Shown: piece by piece, positions 9,944 to 19,242 of the stretch
Layout: each line of letters begins with the position of its first letter
How positions within the stretch are numbered: position 1 is the stretch's first letter
Assembly: GCA_003279775.1 (NCBI GenBank)
Contig: QCGW01000011.1
Location: forward strand, 1-32,576
Source of the DNA: Pelagibacteraceae bacterium AG-390-A23
Lineage (GTDB): Bacteria > Pseudomonadota > Alphaproteobacteria > Pelagibacterales > Pelagibacteraceae
DNA length: 32,576 bases
Direction of reading: 5' to 3'
Notes under the pieces: model-generated
Database searches by the model: none
Told to the model about the DNA's origin: nothing
What the model saw: only the letters and a program-made list of their open reading frames with translations
Program-made: the position numbers and the translations under genes

Positions 9944-10134
9944 TGAAAAAACAAGAAATTAAAAAATTATCAAAGGACGAAATTGTGAAGAATATTGATA
10001 AGCTTAAAAAAGATCTTTTTAATTTCAGGTTTCAAAAAATGAATTCACAAGTAACAAACCCAGCTAAAATTGGGGAAACTAGAAAAACAATAGCAAGATT
10101 AAAAACAATTTTAAAAGGAAAAGCAAATGCCTAA
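9943..10134 (+). CDS. rpmC: 50S ribosomal protein L29
   Basis: L29 is a small helical protein on the solvent side of the large subunit near the tunnel exit. The 63 residues form the expected two-helix antiparallel pattern: a lysine-rich first helix ([19 protein letters not shown]) and [12 protein letters not shown], then the conserved ARLKTIL near the end. It starts within the rplP stop codon (TAATG), and its last 8 bases overlap the start of rpsQ. Confidence 0.95.
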   Translation: MKKQEIKKLSKDEIVKNIDKLKKDLFNFRFQKMNSQVTNPAKIGETRKTIARLKTILKGKANA

Positions 10135-10363
10135 AAAAATACTTACAGGTGTAGTTATAAGCGATAAACCAAATAAAACAGTCACTGTTATGGTAGAACG
10201 TAAATACTCACACCCAGTTCTCAAAAAAGTAATAAAAGTTAGAAAAAACTATAATGCTCACGATGAAAATAATAAGTTCAAAACTGGTGACAAAGTTTCA
10301 ATTATTGAGAGCAAACCCTTTTCTAAAAATAAAAAATTTCAAGTTATGGAGAATGCAAAGTAA
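10127..10363 (+). CDS. rpsQ: 30S ribosomal protein S17
   Basis: S17 is an OB-fold primary binder of 16S rRNA needed for assembly of the 30S body. The 78-residue product shows [27 protein letters not shown] (spread over residues 6-32), the S17 signature. [22 protein letters not shown] follows, with the conserved GD and I-E-S-K-P. The ATG lies 8 nt inside rpmC, and only this start gives the expected N-terminus. Its stop overlaps the rplN start by one base. Confidence 0.97.
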   Translation: MPKKILTGVVISDKPNKTVTVMVERKYSHPVLKKVIKVRKNYNAHDENNKFKTGDKVSIIESKPFSKNKKFQVMENAK

Positions 10364-10731
10364 TGATTGGTGTTCAAACAGAATTACAAGTTGCTGACAA
10401 TACCGGTGCAAAAAGAATAGAGTGCATTAAGGTATTAGGAGGATCAAAAAGAAGATACGCTAGCATTGGTGATACTATTGTAATTGCAGTTAAAGAAGCG
10501 ATGCCTAAAGGAAAAGTTAAAAAGGGATCTGTACATAAAGCTGTTGTTGTGAGGGTTAAAAAAGGAATTCACAGAAATGATGGTTCAAAAGTAAGATTTG
10601 ACAATAATGCAGCTGTATTAGTTGATGATAAAGGAGAGCCGGTAGGAACAAGGATTTTTGGTCCAGTTACAAGAGAATTAAGAAGCAGAGGTCAAATGAA
10701 AATTATTTCTTTGGCGCCGGAGGTTTTATAA
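10363..10731 (+). CDS. rplN: 50S ribosomal protein L14
   Basis: L14 binds 23S rRNA at the subunit interface and forms inter-subunit bridges. It is also a target of ribosome-silencing factors. The 122 residues are exactly the family length. [27 protein letters not shown] is spread over the start, and [30 protein letters not shown] is near the end. It is the first gene of the spc set, but no gap or promoter separates it from rpsQ; both junctions, with rpsQ and rplX, are TAATG. Confidence 0.98.
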   Translation: MIGVQTELQVADNTGAKRIECIKVLGGSKRRYASIGDTIVIAVKEAMPKGKVKKGSVHKAVVVRVKKGIHRNDGSKVRFDNNAAVLVDDKGEPVGTRIFGPVTRELRSRGQMKIISLAPEVL

Positions 10732-10976
10732 TGATTAAAAAAGGTTTGAAAGTAAGAGTTTTAACTGGAAAAGATAGAAAAAAAGAAGGTGAAGTTATTG
10801 AAATTGATAGAGCCAATAACAGAGCAAAGGTTAAAGAAATAAACATGGTTAAAAAGCACGTTAAAACAACCAAAGAGAAAAAAGGTGGAATTTTTCCTAA
10901 AGAAAGTTTTATACATATTTCAAACTTAAAACTAATTGATGAAAAAGCGGCTAAGAAAAAAGAGGCTAAAAAATAA
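10731..10976 (+). CDS. rplX: 50S ribosomal protein L24
   Basis: L24 is an assembly initiator of the large subunit that binds near the tunnel exit. A KOW-type fold is visible in [35 protein letters not shown] (residues 4-38), followed by MVKKHVK and the [15 protein letters not shown] segment. At 81 residues it is shorter than the E. coli protein (about 104), having lost most of the C-terminal extension and kept a lysine-alanine tail. A strong GGAGG lies about 10 nt before the ATG inside the end of rplN. Confidence 0.95.
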   Translation: MIKKGLKVRVLTGKDRKKEGEVIEIDRANNRAKVKEINMVKKHVKTTKEKKGGIFPKESFIHISNLKLIDEKAAKKKEAKK

Positions 10977-11530
10977 TGACACCAAGATTAAAAGAAATAT
11001 TTAATAAAGAAATTCAACCTGCGTTAAAAGACCAGTTTGGTTTTAAGAATATTTACATGGCTCCAAGAATTGAGAAAGTTATTTTAAATATGGGTCTTGG
11101 TTTAGATGCTTCAGATTCTAAGATTTTAAAATCATGTGAAGAAGATATGGCTAAAATTACTGGACAAAAACCAGTAACAACAAAATTTAAAAAATCAGTT
11201 GCGAACTTTAAAACAAGAAAAGGATCAAACGCTGGTTTAAAAGTAACTTTAAGAAAAAATAGAATGTATGAATTCTTAGATAGATTAGTGAATATTGCAT
11301 TACCTAGAATTAAAGATTTTAGAGGTTTATCACCAAAAGGCTTTGATAAATTTGGTAATTATACATTTGGAATTAAAGAGCATATAATTTTTCCGGAAGT
11401 AAGTTTTGATAGAGCAGACAAAGTTAGAGGCCTAGATATAATAATAGTAATTAAAGCAATCAATAAAGAGCATAGTTTTGCTTTACTAGAAAAAATGAAT
11501 TTTCCATTTATTAAAAAAGGAGACAATTAA
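10976..11530 (+). CDS. rplE: 50S ribosomal protein L5
   Basis: L5 brings 5S rRNA into the large subunit and contacts P-site tRNA and S13 across the interface. The 184-residue chain has normal length. Landmarks are APRIEKVILNMGLG (near residues 29-42), TGQKPVTTKFKKSVANFKTRKG, and the region DRLVNIALPRIKDFRGLSPKGFDKFGNYTFGIKEHIIFPE. It starts in the rplX stop (TAATG) and is followed by rpsN after 2 bp. Confidence 0.98.
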   Translation: MTPRLKEIFNKEIQPALKDQFGFKNIYMAPRIEKVILNMGLGLDASDSKILKSCEEDMAKITGQKPVTTKFKKSVANFKTRKGSNAGLKVTLRKNRMYEFLDRLVNIALPRIKDFRGLSPKGFDKFGNYTFGIKEHIIFPEVSFDRADKVRGLDIIIVIKAINKEHSFALLEKMNFPFIKKGDN

Positions 11531-11532
11531 AT

Positions 11533-11838
11533 ATGGCAAAGTTAAGCGCTGTTAATAAAAATAAAAAAAGAATTAAGCTTTCAGATAGGCTTTATAAAAA
11601 AAGACAAGCATTAAAAAAAATTGTCATGGATAAAAAAATTACATTAGAGGAAAGATTTAAAGCACAGCAAAAATTATCTAAATTGCCAAGAAACTCAGCA
11701 AGAATAAGAGTTATGAATAGATGTGAGATTACTGGAAGACCTCATGGTGTTTACAGAAAATTAAAGATTTCAAGAATTGCATTAAGACAATTAGGATTAC
11801 AAGGAAAGATACCTGGTTTAGTTAAATCTAGCTGGTAG
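11533..11838 (+). CDS. rpsN: 30S ribosomal protein S14 (zinc-independent form)
   Basis: S14 binds 16S rRNA in the 30S head near S3 and S10. The 101-residue length and the presence of a single cysteine (in NRCEITGRPHG, near residues 63-73) identify the long, zinc-free form rather than the short four-cysteine form. KLPRNSARIRVMNRC and the terminal GKIPGLVKSSW are family signatures. A GGAG is present about 10 nt before the ATG. Confidence 0.97.
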   Translation: MAKLSAVNKNKKRIKLSDRLYKKRQALKKIVMDKKITLEERFKAQQKLSKLPRNSARIRVMNRCEITGRPHGVYRKLKISRIALRQLGLQGKIPGLVKSSW

Positions 11839-11849
11839 AAAGGAAAATT

Positions 11850-12245
11850 ATGAGTTTAAGTGACCCGATAGGAGATATGATTGCAAGAGTGAAGAATGCT
11901 CAAGCAAGAAATCATAAAAAAGTAGAATTACCTTCATCAAATTTTAAAACAAAAATTGCAGATATACTTAAAAATGAAGGTTTCATAAAAGATTTTAAAG
12001 TAAGTTCTGAGGAAAAAAAACCAATGTTATCTTTAGAACTTAAGTATCATTCTGGAAATCCAGTTATTAGTGCTTTTGAAAGAGTATCAAAACCAGGAAG
12101 AAGAATTTTTTCATCTGCAGATAGCTTGCCTAAAATAAATAATGGTTTAGGAATTGCTATTGTGTCAACTCCAAAAGGAGTAATGACTGATATAGATGCA
12201 AGAAAACAAAAAGTTGGTGGAGAAATAATTTGTAAGGTATTTTAA
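11850..12245 (+). CDS. rpsH: 30S ribosomal protein S8
   Basis: S8 is a primary 16S rRNA binder. In E. coli it is also the translational repressor of the spc operon. The 131 residues start MSLSDPIGDMIARVKNAQ, the canonical form. They contain RVSKPGRRIFSSADSLPKINNGLGIAIVSTPKGVMTD spread over the C-terminal half, where S8 binds rRNA. The 11-nt gap after rpsN contains AAAGGA, a good ribosome binding site. The stop overlaps the rplF ATG by one base. Confidence 0.98.
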   Translation: MSLSDPIGDMIARVKNAQARNHKKVELPSSNFKTKIADILKNEGFIKDFKVSSEEKKPMLSLELKYHSGNPVISAFERVSKPGRRIFSSADSLPKINNGLGIAIVSTPKGVMTDIDARKQKVGGEIICKVF

Positions 12246-12784
12246 TGTCTAAAATAGGTAAAATAAATATATCGATCCCTGAAAAAGTAAAAGTTGCTTT
12301 AGCTGGTAATATTATAAATATTGAAGGACCCTTAGGTAAAAAATCAATAAATGTTGATTTAGATATGTTTAATTTAGACATCATTGAAGGAAAAGAAATT
12401 TCTATTAAACCAAAAAAAGTAGATCAAAATTCAAAAAGACTTTGGGGAATGAATAGAAGTTTAATCAATAATGCCGTAATTGGATCAAGTACAGGTTATG
12501 AAAAAACTTTAGAATTAGTTGGTGTTGGTTATAGAGCAGCATTAAAAGGAAATCAGTTAAATTTACAATTGGGCTATAGTCATGATATCAATTTTGACAT
12601 ACCAGAGGGCATTAAAATTGCTGTTGAAAAACAAACAACATTAAAAATTACAGGATCTGACAAGCAGTTAGTAGGTGAAGTAGCATCTAAAATCAAAACA
12701 TTAAGAAAAATTGAACCATACAAAGGAAAAGGTGTTAGAGAAAAAGGACAATATGTTCTTAAAAAAGAGGGAAAGAAAAAGTAA
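12245..12784 (+). CDS. rplF: 50S ribosomal protein L6
   Basis: L6 lies near the sarcin-ricin loop and the factor-binding site of the large subunit. The 179 residues have family length, with two repeated alpha/beta domains. [15 protein letters not shown] opens the first. [25 protein letters not shown] (residues about 92-116) spans the domain junction, and the chain ends with the signature [12 protein letters not shown] and a lysine tail. Both its junctions, with rpsH and rplR, are one-base TAATG overlaps. Confidence 0.98.
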   Translation: MSKIGKINISIPEKVKVALAGNIINIEGPLGKKSINVDLDMFNLDIIEGKEISIKPKKVDQNSKRLWGMNRSLINNAVIGSSTGYEKTLELVGVGYRAALKGNQLNLQLGYSHDINFDIPEGIKIAVEKQTTLKITGSDKQLVGEVASKIKTLRKIEPYKGKGVREKGQYVLKKEGKKK

Positions 12785-13140
12785 TGAAACTAAACACTAG
12801 TATTAGAAAAAGATTTAGAGTTAGCAATAAAGTTAAAAGAGTTGCTTCAAAAGATAGATTTAGATTAAGTATTTCTAGATCATCAAAAAATATTTCGGCA
12901 CAAATAATTGATGATACAAAAAATGTAACTTTATTATCAGCTTCATCTGTAGAAAAAGATCTTAAATCTTCTGATAAAGTTAATAAAACTGAACTATCTA
13001 AATTGGTTGCTCAAAAATTAGCTAGAAAAGCTCAAGAGAAAAAAATTACTAAAATTTACTTTGATAGAGGTTCATATAAATATCATGGTAGAATTAAAGT
13101 TTTTGCAGAAACCTTAAGAGAAAACGGAATGGAATTTTAA
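12784..13140 (+). CDS. rplR: 50S ribosomal protein L18
   Basis: L18 binds 5S rRNA together with L5 and L25 at the central protuberance. The 118-residue product has the expected length. It has the [20 protein letters not shown] segment (near residues 25-44) and the C-terminal signature [26 protein letters not shown]. Divergence in the middle is towards Lys, Ser and Ile. It starts in the rplF stop codon, and rpsE follows after 2 bp. Confidence 0.97.
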   Translation: MKLNTSIRKRFRVSNKVKRVASKDRFRLSISRSSKNISAQIIDDTKNVTLLSASSVEKDLKSSDKVNKTELSKLVAQKLARKAQEKKITKIYFDRGSYKYHGRIKVFAETLRENGMEF

Positions 13141-13142
13141 TT

Positions 13143-13658
13143 ATGGAAAATTTTAAAGATAAAAAAACTGACGATATATTAGAAAAATTAGTTCATATAA
13201 ATCGTATTACTAAAGTTGTTAAGGGTGGAAGAAGATTTGGATTTTCAGCTCTGGTAGTTGTTGGAAATCAAGCAGGTAAAATTGGTATAGCTCATGCAAA
13301 AGCAAAACAAGTGCCTGATGCCATTAAAAAAGCAAATGAGATGGCTAGAAGAAAACTTACTCATATACCATTAAGAGAAGGCAGAACGATACATCATGAT
13401 GTAAAGGCGAAAGATGGCTCAGGTAGAATAGTGCTAAGAGCTGCCTCAAAAGGAACAGGTATAATTGCAGGTGGTCCAGTTAGGGCAGTATGTGAAGTTT
13501 TAGGAGTAAAAGATATTGTTGCAAAATCTATGGGAACTTCTAATGCCCACAATGTTATAAGAGCTACAATGAAAGCATTGATGAAACAAAGTTCACCAAA
13601 ACAAATATCAGCAATAAGAAATAAAAAAATTTCTGAAATAATTGAAAAAAGAGGATAA
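13143..13658 (+). CDS. rpsE: 30S ribosomal protein S5
   Basis: S5 lies at the back of the decoding site and the mRNA entry tunnel and affects accuracy. The 171-residue chain shows the N-terminal double-stranded RNA-binding fold with [21 protein letters not shown] (near residues 21-41). The C-terminal domain has [29 protein letters not shown]. The basic loop linked elsewhere to spectinomycin resistance (VVKGGRR) looks normal. The next gene is rplO with a one-base overlap; the rpmD gene usually found between them is missing. Confidence 0.98.
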   Translation: MENFKDKKTDDILEKLVHINRITKVVKGGRRFGFSALVVVGNQAGKIGIAHAKAKQVPDAIKKANEMARRKLTHIPLREGRTIHHDVKAKDGSGRIVLRAASKGTGIIAGGPVRAVCEVLGVKDIVAKSMGTSNAHNVIRATMKALMKQSSPKQISAIRNKKISEIIEKRG

Positions 13659-14110
13659 TGATTACTTTAAATAATAGAGAAAAAATCAATAAATCTAAAA
13701 TAAGAGTTGGAAGAGGAATTGGTTCTGGAAAAGGCAAAACTTCAGGAAGAGGTGTTAAAGGTCAAAAATCAAGATCTGGAGTAGCTATAAAAAGTTTTGA
13801 AGGTGGTCAAATGCCATTATACAGAAGACTTCCAAAAAGAGGTTTTAACCCAATATCAAAAGAGAGTGTCGCTATTTTAAATCTAGATAAAATTCAATCT
13901 TATATAGACAAAAAAAATATTAATCCAAATGAAGTATTAAACTCAGAATTGTTAAAAAAACTTAAATTAATAAATAAAAACTCAAAAAAATTAAAAATTT
14001 TAGGTTCCGGGGAAGTAAAAGATAAAATTAATATTGAAGCTGACCTAGCCTCTAAATCAGCAATAGAAAAACTAGAAAAAATTGGTGGATCTATTCAATT
14101 AAAAAAATAG
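13658..14110 (+). CDS. rplO: 50S ribosomal protein L15
   Basis: L15 is a late-assembly protein with a long basic extension reaching deep into 23S rRNA. The 150 residues show the glycine- and arginine-rich N-terminus [23 protein letters not shown] (spread over residues 17-39), then [17 protein letters not shown]. The C-terminal globular part has [19 protein letters not shown] and GGSIQL. It is complete and starts directly in the rpsE stop (TAATG). secY follows after 9 bp. Confidence 0.97.
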   Translation: MITLNNREKINKSKIRVGRGIGSGKGKTSGRGVKGQKSRSGVAIKSFEGGQMPLYRRLPKRGFNPISKESVAILNLDKIQSYIDKKNINPNEVLNSELLKKLKLINKNSKKLKILGSGEVKDKINIEADLASKSAIEKLEKIGGSIQLKK

Positions 14111-14119
14111 TTTGTTTAT

Positions 14120-15400
14120 ATGAGTGCATCATCATCAACAAATGATTTAAGAAATAGAATTATATTTACTATTTTAATATTAGCCGTTTATAGATTTGGA
14201 ACATTTGTACCTTTACCTGGTATAGATCCTGAACAATTGAAAATCATGATGGAAGGTAATCAAAAAGGATTACTTGGCATGTTTAATGTTTTTGCTGGTG
14301 GTGCAGTTAGCAGAATGGCAATATTTGCATTAGGTATAATGCCTTACATTTCTTCAGCAATTATAGTTCAACTTTTGACTGGGGTTTCTGACTATTTTAA
14401 AAATCTAAAAGCTCAAGGTGAGACAGGCAGAGCTAAAATTACACAAATCACTAGATATGGAACAGTATTACTTGCAACTGTTCAAGGATATGGTTTATCT
14501 GTTGGTCTAGAGTCATCGGCTGACTTAGTAATTAACCCAGGAGCTTTTTTTAAAATAACTACTGTTACAACAATAGTTGCAGGAACAATATTTTTAATGT
14601 GGCTGGGAGAGCAAATTACTCAAAGAGGTATTGGTAACGGTATATCGTTAATAATTTTTGCTGGTATTGTAGCAGAAATTCCAAGAGCTTTGGTTACAAC
14701 TTTTGAATTAGGTAGAACGGGTGCTGTTTCAACATTTATGATCCTAGCTATATTTGTTCTATTAATTGTTACAATTCTTTTTGTAGTTTTTATGGAAAGA
14801 GCATTAAGAAAAATTCTTATTAATTATCCAAAAAGACAAATGGGAAACAAAATGTATGGAGGAGAGTCATCACATTTACCTTTAAAAATAAATCAGGCAG
14901 GAGTAATTCCTGCAATTTTTGCTTCTGCACTTCTATTACTACCAGTAACATTCTCAAATTTTTCATTTTCTAACAATGAAACATTTTTAAACTTGAGTTC
15001 TTATTTTACGCAAGGTCAACCTCTTTATATGTTGCTGTACGCATCAGGAATAATATTTTTTACTTTTTTTTATACGTCTATAACATTCAATCCAACTGAA
15101 ACTGCTGAGAATCTTAGGAAGTATGGAGGTTTTGTGCCAGGAATTAGACCAGGCGAAAGTACTGCGTTGTATATTGAAAATATTTCAACAAAATTAACTA
15201 CGATTGGTGCTCTATATTTAACTTTAGTTTGTTTGATGCCGGAATTTTTAATTGCAAACTATCCAATACCTTTTTATTTAGGTGGTGCATCTATATTAAT
15301 TGTTGTTGTAGTAGCTATTGATACTGTAACACAAATACAAACAAGATTAATGAGTTCACAATACGAACAACTGATTAAAAAAACAAAATTTGGTAAGTAA
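14120..15400 (+). CDS. secY: Protein translocase channel subunit SecY
   Basis: SecY forms the protein-conducting channel of the inner membrane with SecE and SecG, and is driven by SecA or the ribosome. The 426-residue product is the usual length, with about ten hydrophobic segments. Landmarks are VYRFGTFVPLPGID (near residues 24-37), MLGIMPYISSAII-type segment ALGIMPYISSAIIVQLL, ITQRGIGNGISLIIFAGI and GIRPGESTALYIE. It follows rplO in the standard spc order. Its stop is immediately followed, with no spacer, by the GTG of adk. Confidence 0.98.
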   Translation: MSASSSTNDLRNRIIFTILILAVYRFGTFVPLPGIDPEQLKIMMEGNQKGLLGMFNVFAGGAVSRMAIFALGIMPYISSAIIVQLLTGVSDYFKNLKAQGETGRAKITQITRYGTVLLATVQGYGLSVGLESSADLVINPGAFFKITTVTTIVAGTIFLMWLGEQITQRGIGNGISLIIFAGIVAEIPRALVTTFELGRTGAVSTFMILAIFVLLIVTILFVVFMERALRKILINYPKRQMGNKMYGGESSHLPLKINQAGVIPAIFASALLLLPVTFSNFSFSNNETFLNLSSYFTQGQPLYMLLYASGIIFFTFFYTSITFNPTETAENLRKYGGFVPGIRPGESTALYIENISTKLTTIGALYLTLVCLMPEFLIANYPIPFYLGGASILIVVVVAIDTVTQIQTRLMSSQYEQLIKKTKFGK

Positions 15401-15964
15401 GTGAATATAATTTTATTTGGACCTCCTGGTGCTGGAAAAGGTACTCAGTCTAAATATCTTGTAAACAAATTAAATGCTTTTCAAATTTCAACAGGTGATC
15501 TTTTAAGAGAAGAAATCAAAAAAAATTCAGATATTGGTAAAGCAATAACCAATGACATGAAGAATGGAAAATTTATAAGTGATGATATTGTTAATAAACT
15601 TATAAAAAATTTAATTTCTGATCCTCAAAAAAAAAATAAATTAATCTTTGATGGATATCCTCGATCATTAAGTCAGGCTAAAAATTTAGAAGTGTTACTA
15701 AAAAATACAAATCAGAGCATAGATTTAATTTTATTTCTAAATGTAAATAAAGAAACAATTCTCAAAAGACTTGAGAAGAGAAAAATTATAGAAAACAGGT
15801 CAGATGATGATACTCATACGATAGTTTCAAGGTATGAGAAATACATGGAAACAACGCAACCAGTTCTAAATTTCTACTCTGAGAATCCAAATTTTAAAGA
15901 GATTGATGGAAGCTTAGAAATTGAAGAAATAACAAGGAAAATAGACACTTTTATCAATGTATAA
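15401..15964 (+). CDS. adk: Adenylate kinase (short-LID form)
   Basis: Adenylate kinase interconverts ATP plus AMP and two ADP in the cytoplasm. The 187 residues include the P-loop GPPGAGKGT (7-15), the AMP-site STGDLLREE (30-38) and DGYPRSLSQA (84-93). The LID is short (about EKRKIIENRSDDD, 125-137) with no zinc cysteines, so this is a short-type enzyme. The start is GTG, one of very few non-ATG starts in the window, chosen because it gives the canonical MNIILFGPPG. It abuts the secY stop directly. adk between secY and rpsM is typical of alphaproteobacteria. Confidence 0.97.
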   Translation: MNIILFGPPGAGKGTQSKYLVNKLNAFQISTGDLLREEIKKNSDIGKAITNDMKNGKFISDDIVNKLIKNLISDPQKKNKLIFDGYPRSLSQAKNLEVLLKNTNQSIDLILFLNVNKETILKRLEKRKIIENRSDDDTHTIVSRYEKYMETTQPVLNFYSENPNFKEIDGSLEIEEITRKIDTFINV

Positions 15965-15968
15965 GACG

Positions 15969-15996
15969 TTGACTTTGATTAATCTTCTTATATAAA
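15969..15996 (+). promoter_or_regulatory. Candidate sigma70 promoter for rpsM-rpsK-rpoA-rplQ
   Basis: TTGACT (15969-15974) is followed after 16 bp by TATAAA (15991-15996). Transcription would start near 16003, about 17 nt before the rpsM ATG at 16020. It sits in a 55-bp gap, the largest between rpsL and rluC, so a dedicated promoter for the alpha operon is plausible. Confidence 0.6.
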
Positions 15997-16019
15997 AGGC
16001 ACAATTTATCACAAAAATT

Positions 16020-16403
16020 ATGGCTCGTATCGCAGGTATAAACATTCCACAGAATAAACTTGTTCATATAGGTTTAACTTATATTTATGGAATTGGTGAC
16101 AAGTTCTCACAGCAAATTTGTTCATCTTTAGAAATTCCAAGAGCTAAAAGAGTAAATGAATTAACAGATGAAGAGATTTTAAAAATTAGAGAGTACATTG
16201 ATCAAAACTTTAAAGTAGAAGGTGATTTAAGAAGAGATTATTCATTAAGTATAAAAAGATTAATTGATCTAGCTTGTTATAGAGGCACAAGACATAGAAA
16301 AAAATTACCTGTTAGAGGACAAAGAACTAGATGTAATGCTAGAACAAGAAAAGGAAAAGCAATCGCTATTGCTGGAAAAAAATTAACACCAACTAAAAAA
16401 TAG
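16020..16403 (+). CDS. rpsM: 30S ribosomal protein S13
   Basis: S13 sits at the top of the 30S head and forms the bridge to L5, contacting P-site tRNA with its tail. The 127-residue product begins [13 protein letters not shown] and has the helix-two-turn-helix region [16 protein letters not shown]. The signature [27 protein letters not shown] (near residues 86-112) is intact. It is slightly longer than the E. coli protein through a lysine-rich end. It starts a new transcription segment after a 55-bp gap, and rpsK follows after 2 bp. Confidence 0.98.
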   Translation: MARIAGINIPQNKLVHIGLTYIYGIGDKFSQQICSSLEIPRAKRVNELTDEEILKIREYIDQNFKVEGDLRRDYSLSIKRLIDLACYRGTRHRKKLPVRGQRTRCNARTRKGKAIAIAGKKLTPTKK

Positions 16404-16405
16404 TT

Positions 16406-16855
16406 ATGGCTAAAACTGATAAAGTTGATAATAAAGATCAGAAGGTAGAAAAGTCTACTAAGAAAAGTGTAAAAAGTTCTTATTCAAAAAAAAAGAAAGT
16501 TAAAAAAAATATTTTAAATGGAATTGCTTATGTGCAATCAACATTTAATAATACCATCATCTCTATTGCTGATACAAATGGAAATGTAATTTCATGGGCA
16601 TCTGCTGGACAAAAAGGGTTTAAGGGATCAAGAAAGTCTACTCCTTACGCTGCACAGATAGCAGCTGATGCTGCAGCTTCTAAAGCACTGGAGTATGGAA
16701 TGAAAACTTTGTCCGTTGAAGTTAAAGGACCTGGATCAGGAAGAGAAACAGCTTTAAGAGCATTGCAAGCTAGAGGATTTAAGATTTTGTCGATCAAAGA
16801 CACTACGCCTATGCCTCATAATGGAACTAGACCACCAAAGAAAAGGAGAGTTTAA
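16406..16855 (+). CDS. rpsK: 30S ribosomal protein S11
   Basis: S11 lies in the 30S platform near the E site and contacts the Shine-Dalgarno helix. The 149 residues contain [18 protein letters not shown] (near 39-56), [19 protein letters not shown] and the C-terminal signature [15 protein letters not shown]. The first 35 residues are a lysine- and serine-rich extension, about 20 longer than typical S11. No alternative in-frame ATG nearer the conserved core was seen, so the extension seems genuine. The AAGGAGAG at its 3' end probably serves as the rpoA ribosome binding site. Confidence 0.97.
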   Translation: MAKTDKVDNKDQKVEKSTKKSVKSSYSKKKKVKKNILNGIAYVQSTFNNTIISIADTNGNVISWASAGQKGFKGSRKSTPYAAQIAADAAASKALEYGMKTLSVEVKGPGSGRETALRALQARGFKILSIKDTTPMPHNGTRPPKKRRV

Positions 16856-17883
16856 TGGAAGTCGAAAATGTTAATGTAAAAAATTGGAAATCATTAATTA
16901 AGCCATCTAAATTAGATGTTCAAATAAGTGATGACTTAACACACGCAAAGATCGTAGCTGAGCCTTTAGAAAAAGGTTATGGATTAACTTTAGGAAATTC
17001 TCTAAGAAGGATTTTATTATCATCTATAAGAGGAGCTGCTGTAACATCAATTCAAATTGATGGTGTTTTACATGAATTCACTTCAATAAAAGGTGTTAGA
17101 GAAGATGTGACTGATATAGTTTTAAACGTAAAATCTTTAGCATTGAAAAGTAATTCTGAAGGTACAAAAAAATTAATTTTAGACGCAAAAGGACCTGGAG
17201 AAATTAAAGCTTCAGATATAGCTCCAGTTGCAGATGTTGAGATTTTAAATCCTGATTTAGTTATTTGTAATCTTGATGAAAATACTGCTTTTCATATGGA
17301 GATGAATGTTAATACAGGTAAAGGATATGTTCCTGCGGAGTTAAATAAACCTGAAGAGCCGCCATTAGGTCTTATTGCTATAGACTCACTCTATAGTCCA
17401 GTTAAAAAAGTTTCATATTCAGTAAGTACTGCTAGAGAAGGTAAAGCATTAGATTATGATAAATTAATAATGGAAGTTGAAACTAATGGATCAATTTCTG
17501 CTGAAGATGCTGTAGCTTATTCAGCTAGAATTTTCCAAGATCAACTTAAAATGTTTGTAAACTTTGATGAGCCAGTTGAAGCTCCTGTAAAAGAAGTTTC
17601 CACTGAACCCGAATTCAACAAAAACTTACTAAGAAAAGTAGATGAATTAGAATTATCAGTTAGATCAATGAACTGCCTAAAAAATGATAATATTATTTAT
17701 ATCGGTGACCTAGTTCAAAAATCTGAAGGTGAAATGTTGAGAACACCTAATTTTGGAAGAAAATCATTAAATGAAATTAAAGAAGTTTTAACAGGTATGT
17801 CTCTGTATTTAGGAATGGAAATTCCTAACTGGCCACCAGACAATATTGCAGAAATGTCTAAAAAATTAGAGGAAGCAATTTAA
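16855..17883 (+). CDS. rpoA: DNA-directed RNA polymerase subunit alpha
   Basis: The alpha dimer nucleates RNA polymerase assembly, and its C-terminal domain binds upstream promoter DNA and activators. The 342-residue chain has the N-terminal assembly motif [17 protein letters not shown] (near residues 41-57) and [13 protein letters not shown]. The C-terminal domain after about residue 250 has [17 protein letters not shown] and [13 protein letters not shown]. The start codon overlaps the rpsK stop (TAATG) and is preceded by a strong AAGGAG. rplQ follows with the same one-base overlap. Gene order rpsM-rpsK-rpoA-rplQ without rpsD is normal for alphaproteobacteria. Confidence 0.99.
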   Translation: MEVENVNVKNWKSLIKPSKLDVQISDDLTHAKIVAEPLEKGYGLTLGNSLRRILLSSIRGAAVTSIQIDGVLHEFTSIKGVREDVTDIVLNVKSLALKSNSEGTKKLILDAKGPGEIKASDIAPVADVEILNPDLVICNLDENTAFHMEMNVNTGKGYVPAELNKPEEPPLGLIAIDSLYSPVKKVSYSVSTAREGKALDYDKLIMEVETNGSISAEDAVAYSARIFQDQLKMFVNFDEPVEAPVKEVSTEPEFNKNLLRKVDELELSVRSMNCLKNDNIIYIGDLVQKSEGEMLRTPNFGRKSLNEIKEVLTGMSLYLGMEIPNWPPDNIAEMSKKLEEAI

Positions 17884-18314
17884 TGAGACATGGTTTTGCA
17901 AATAAGAAGTTAAATAGAACATCAGAGCACAGAAAAGCTTTACTTAAGAATATGCTTAATTCTTTAATTAAGTATGAGCAGATTAAAACTACTTTGCCAA
18001 AAGCTAAATTTTTAAAACCTCAAGCGGATAAAATAATAACATTAGGAAAAAAAGAAACTTTACAGACAACCAAAATGCTAGTTTCTAAACTACAAGATAC
18101 TAAATCAGCTAATAAAGTTAAAAAAACACTTTCTAAAAGATATCAGAATAGAAAAGGTGGTTACACAAGAATAATTAAAGCTGGATTTAGATATGGAGAT
18201 AATGCTCCAATGGCAATAATTGAATTTGTTGATAGAGATGTTGAAGCCAAAAGAGTTGATAAACCAAAAAAAGAATCTCCTAAAACTGAAGAGAAAAACC
18301 AAGCCACAGCTTAA
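17883..18314 (+). CDS. rplQ: 50S ribosomal protein L17
   Basis: L17 is a large-subunit protein near the tunnel exit. The 143-residue chain starts [24 protein letters not shown] and carries the family core through [33 protein letters not shown] (spread over residues 80-115). A lysine- and glutamate-rich tail of about 25 residues follows the core, as in other alphaproteobacteria. It ends the ribosomal-protein run. An rluC-like gene starts 10 bp later on the same strand, and no terminator is visible between them. Confidence 0.97.
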   Translation: MRHGFANKKLNRTSEHRKALLKNMLNSLIKYEQIKTTLPKAKFLKPQADKIITLGKKETLQTTKMLVSKLQDTKSANKVKKTLSKRYQNRKGGYTRIIKAGFRYGDNAPMAIIEFVDRDVEAKRVDKPKKESPKTEEKNQATA

Positions 18315-18324
18315 ATCTTAAATC

Positions 18325-19242
18325 ATGAAGAAATCTTACATCGTTGATTCAACGTGTAATGATATGCGTTTGGACAGATGGTTAAGATTAAAAATTGGTA
18401 AAATTCCACAAGGACTCGTGGAAAAATACTTAAGAACTGGAAAAATAAAACTCAATAGAAAGAAAGTTAAAAGCTCTTTAAAAGTAAAAACAAAAGATGA
18501 AATAAATATATTCAACATTGAATTTAAAGAAACAATTCAACAAAAAAAAATTAAGTTTTTACCATCAAAAGAAATTATAAAATCAAATGAAGATCAAATT
18601 ATTGACAACAATGACAATTTTGTTGTTTTAAACAAAGCATCAGGCATATCAGTGCAAGGTGGAACTAAATCAAAAAAAAATCTAGTTGATATTTTTGCTA
18701 AAAGTGAAATTTTTGAAGGAACAAAACCATATTCTGTTCATAGATTAGACAAAGATACTTCTGGAGTTTTTATAATGGCCAAAAATAGAGAGAGCGCTCA
18801 ATTGCTCACTTCTTTATTTAGACTTAGAAAAGTACACAAAACTTATTTAGCTATCTGCCAAGGCGAAATTAATAAAAAATCAGGTGTATGGGATGATGAT
18901 TTGATTAGGTATGACGGCGATAAAAAAATAATTGAAAAAGCAAAAACAATTTTTACAGTTATTGATAAAAATTCTGAAGCAAGTTTATTAGAATTAAAAC
19001 CTATTACTGGACGAAAACATCAGTTAAGAAAACAATTATATGCAATTGGAAATCCTATATTTGGAGATACAAAATATAAATTATCAAATTCCAATAAAGG
19101 AATTAATAAAAATTTAATGTTACATTCATATCAAATTAAATTTAAAATAAATGACATAAAACATACTTATTCAGCATTGTTACCTGATTATTTTAAAAAA
19201 CTTTTAAAATCTAAAAGACTTAGATTTTCAAATTTGAAATAA
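18325..19242 (+). CDS. rluC: Large-subunit rRNA pseudouridine synthase, RluC/RluD type
   Basis: The enzyme isomerises specific uridines in 23S rRNA to pseudouridine. The 305-residue protein has an N-terminal S4-like RNA-binding domain (about 10-65, with [10 protein letters not shown] and IKLNRKKVK). The catalytic domain carries the motif HRLDKDTSG (139-147), in which Asp142 is the expected catalytic aspartate. A later [20 protein letters not shown] segment is typical. RluC is favoured because of the S4 domain and overall length, but RluD and other paralogues cannot be excluded without alignment. It lies 10 bp after rplQ, and its 3' end overlaps convergent lipB by 23 bp. Confidence 0.85.
   Translation: MKKSYIVDSTCNDMRLDRWLRLKIGKIPQGLVEKYLRTGKIKLNRKKVKSSLKVKTKDEINIFNIEFKETIQQKKIKFLPSKEIIKSNEDQIIDNNDNFVVLNKASGISVQGGTKSKKNLVDIFAKSEIFEGTKPYSVHRLDKDTSGVFIMAKNRESAQLLTSLFRLRKVHKTYLAICQGEINKKSGVWDDDLIRYDGDKKIIEKAKTIFTVIDKNSEASLLELKPITGRKHQLRKQLYAIGNPIFGDTKYKLSNSNKGINKNLMLHSYQIKFKINDIKHTYSALLPDYFKKLLKSKRLRFSNLK

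Noticed and set aside
14111-16019. No rpmJ (L36) after secY and no rpsD between rpsK and rpoA
   Set aside because: Both arrangements are normal in alphaproteobacteria, where these genes lie elsewhere, so their absence here is not unusual.
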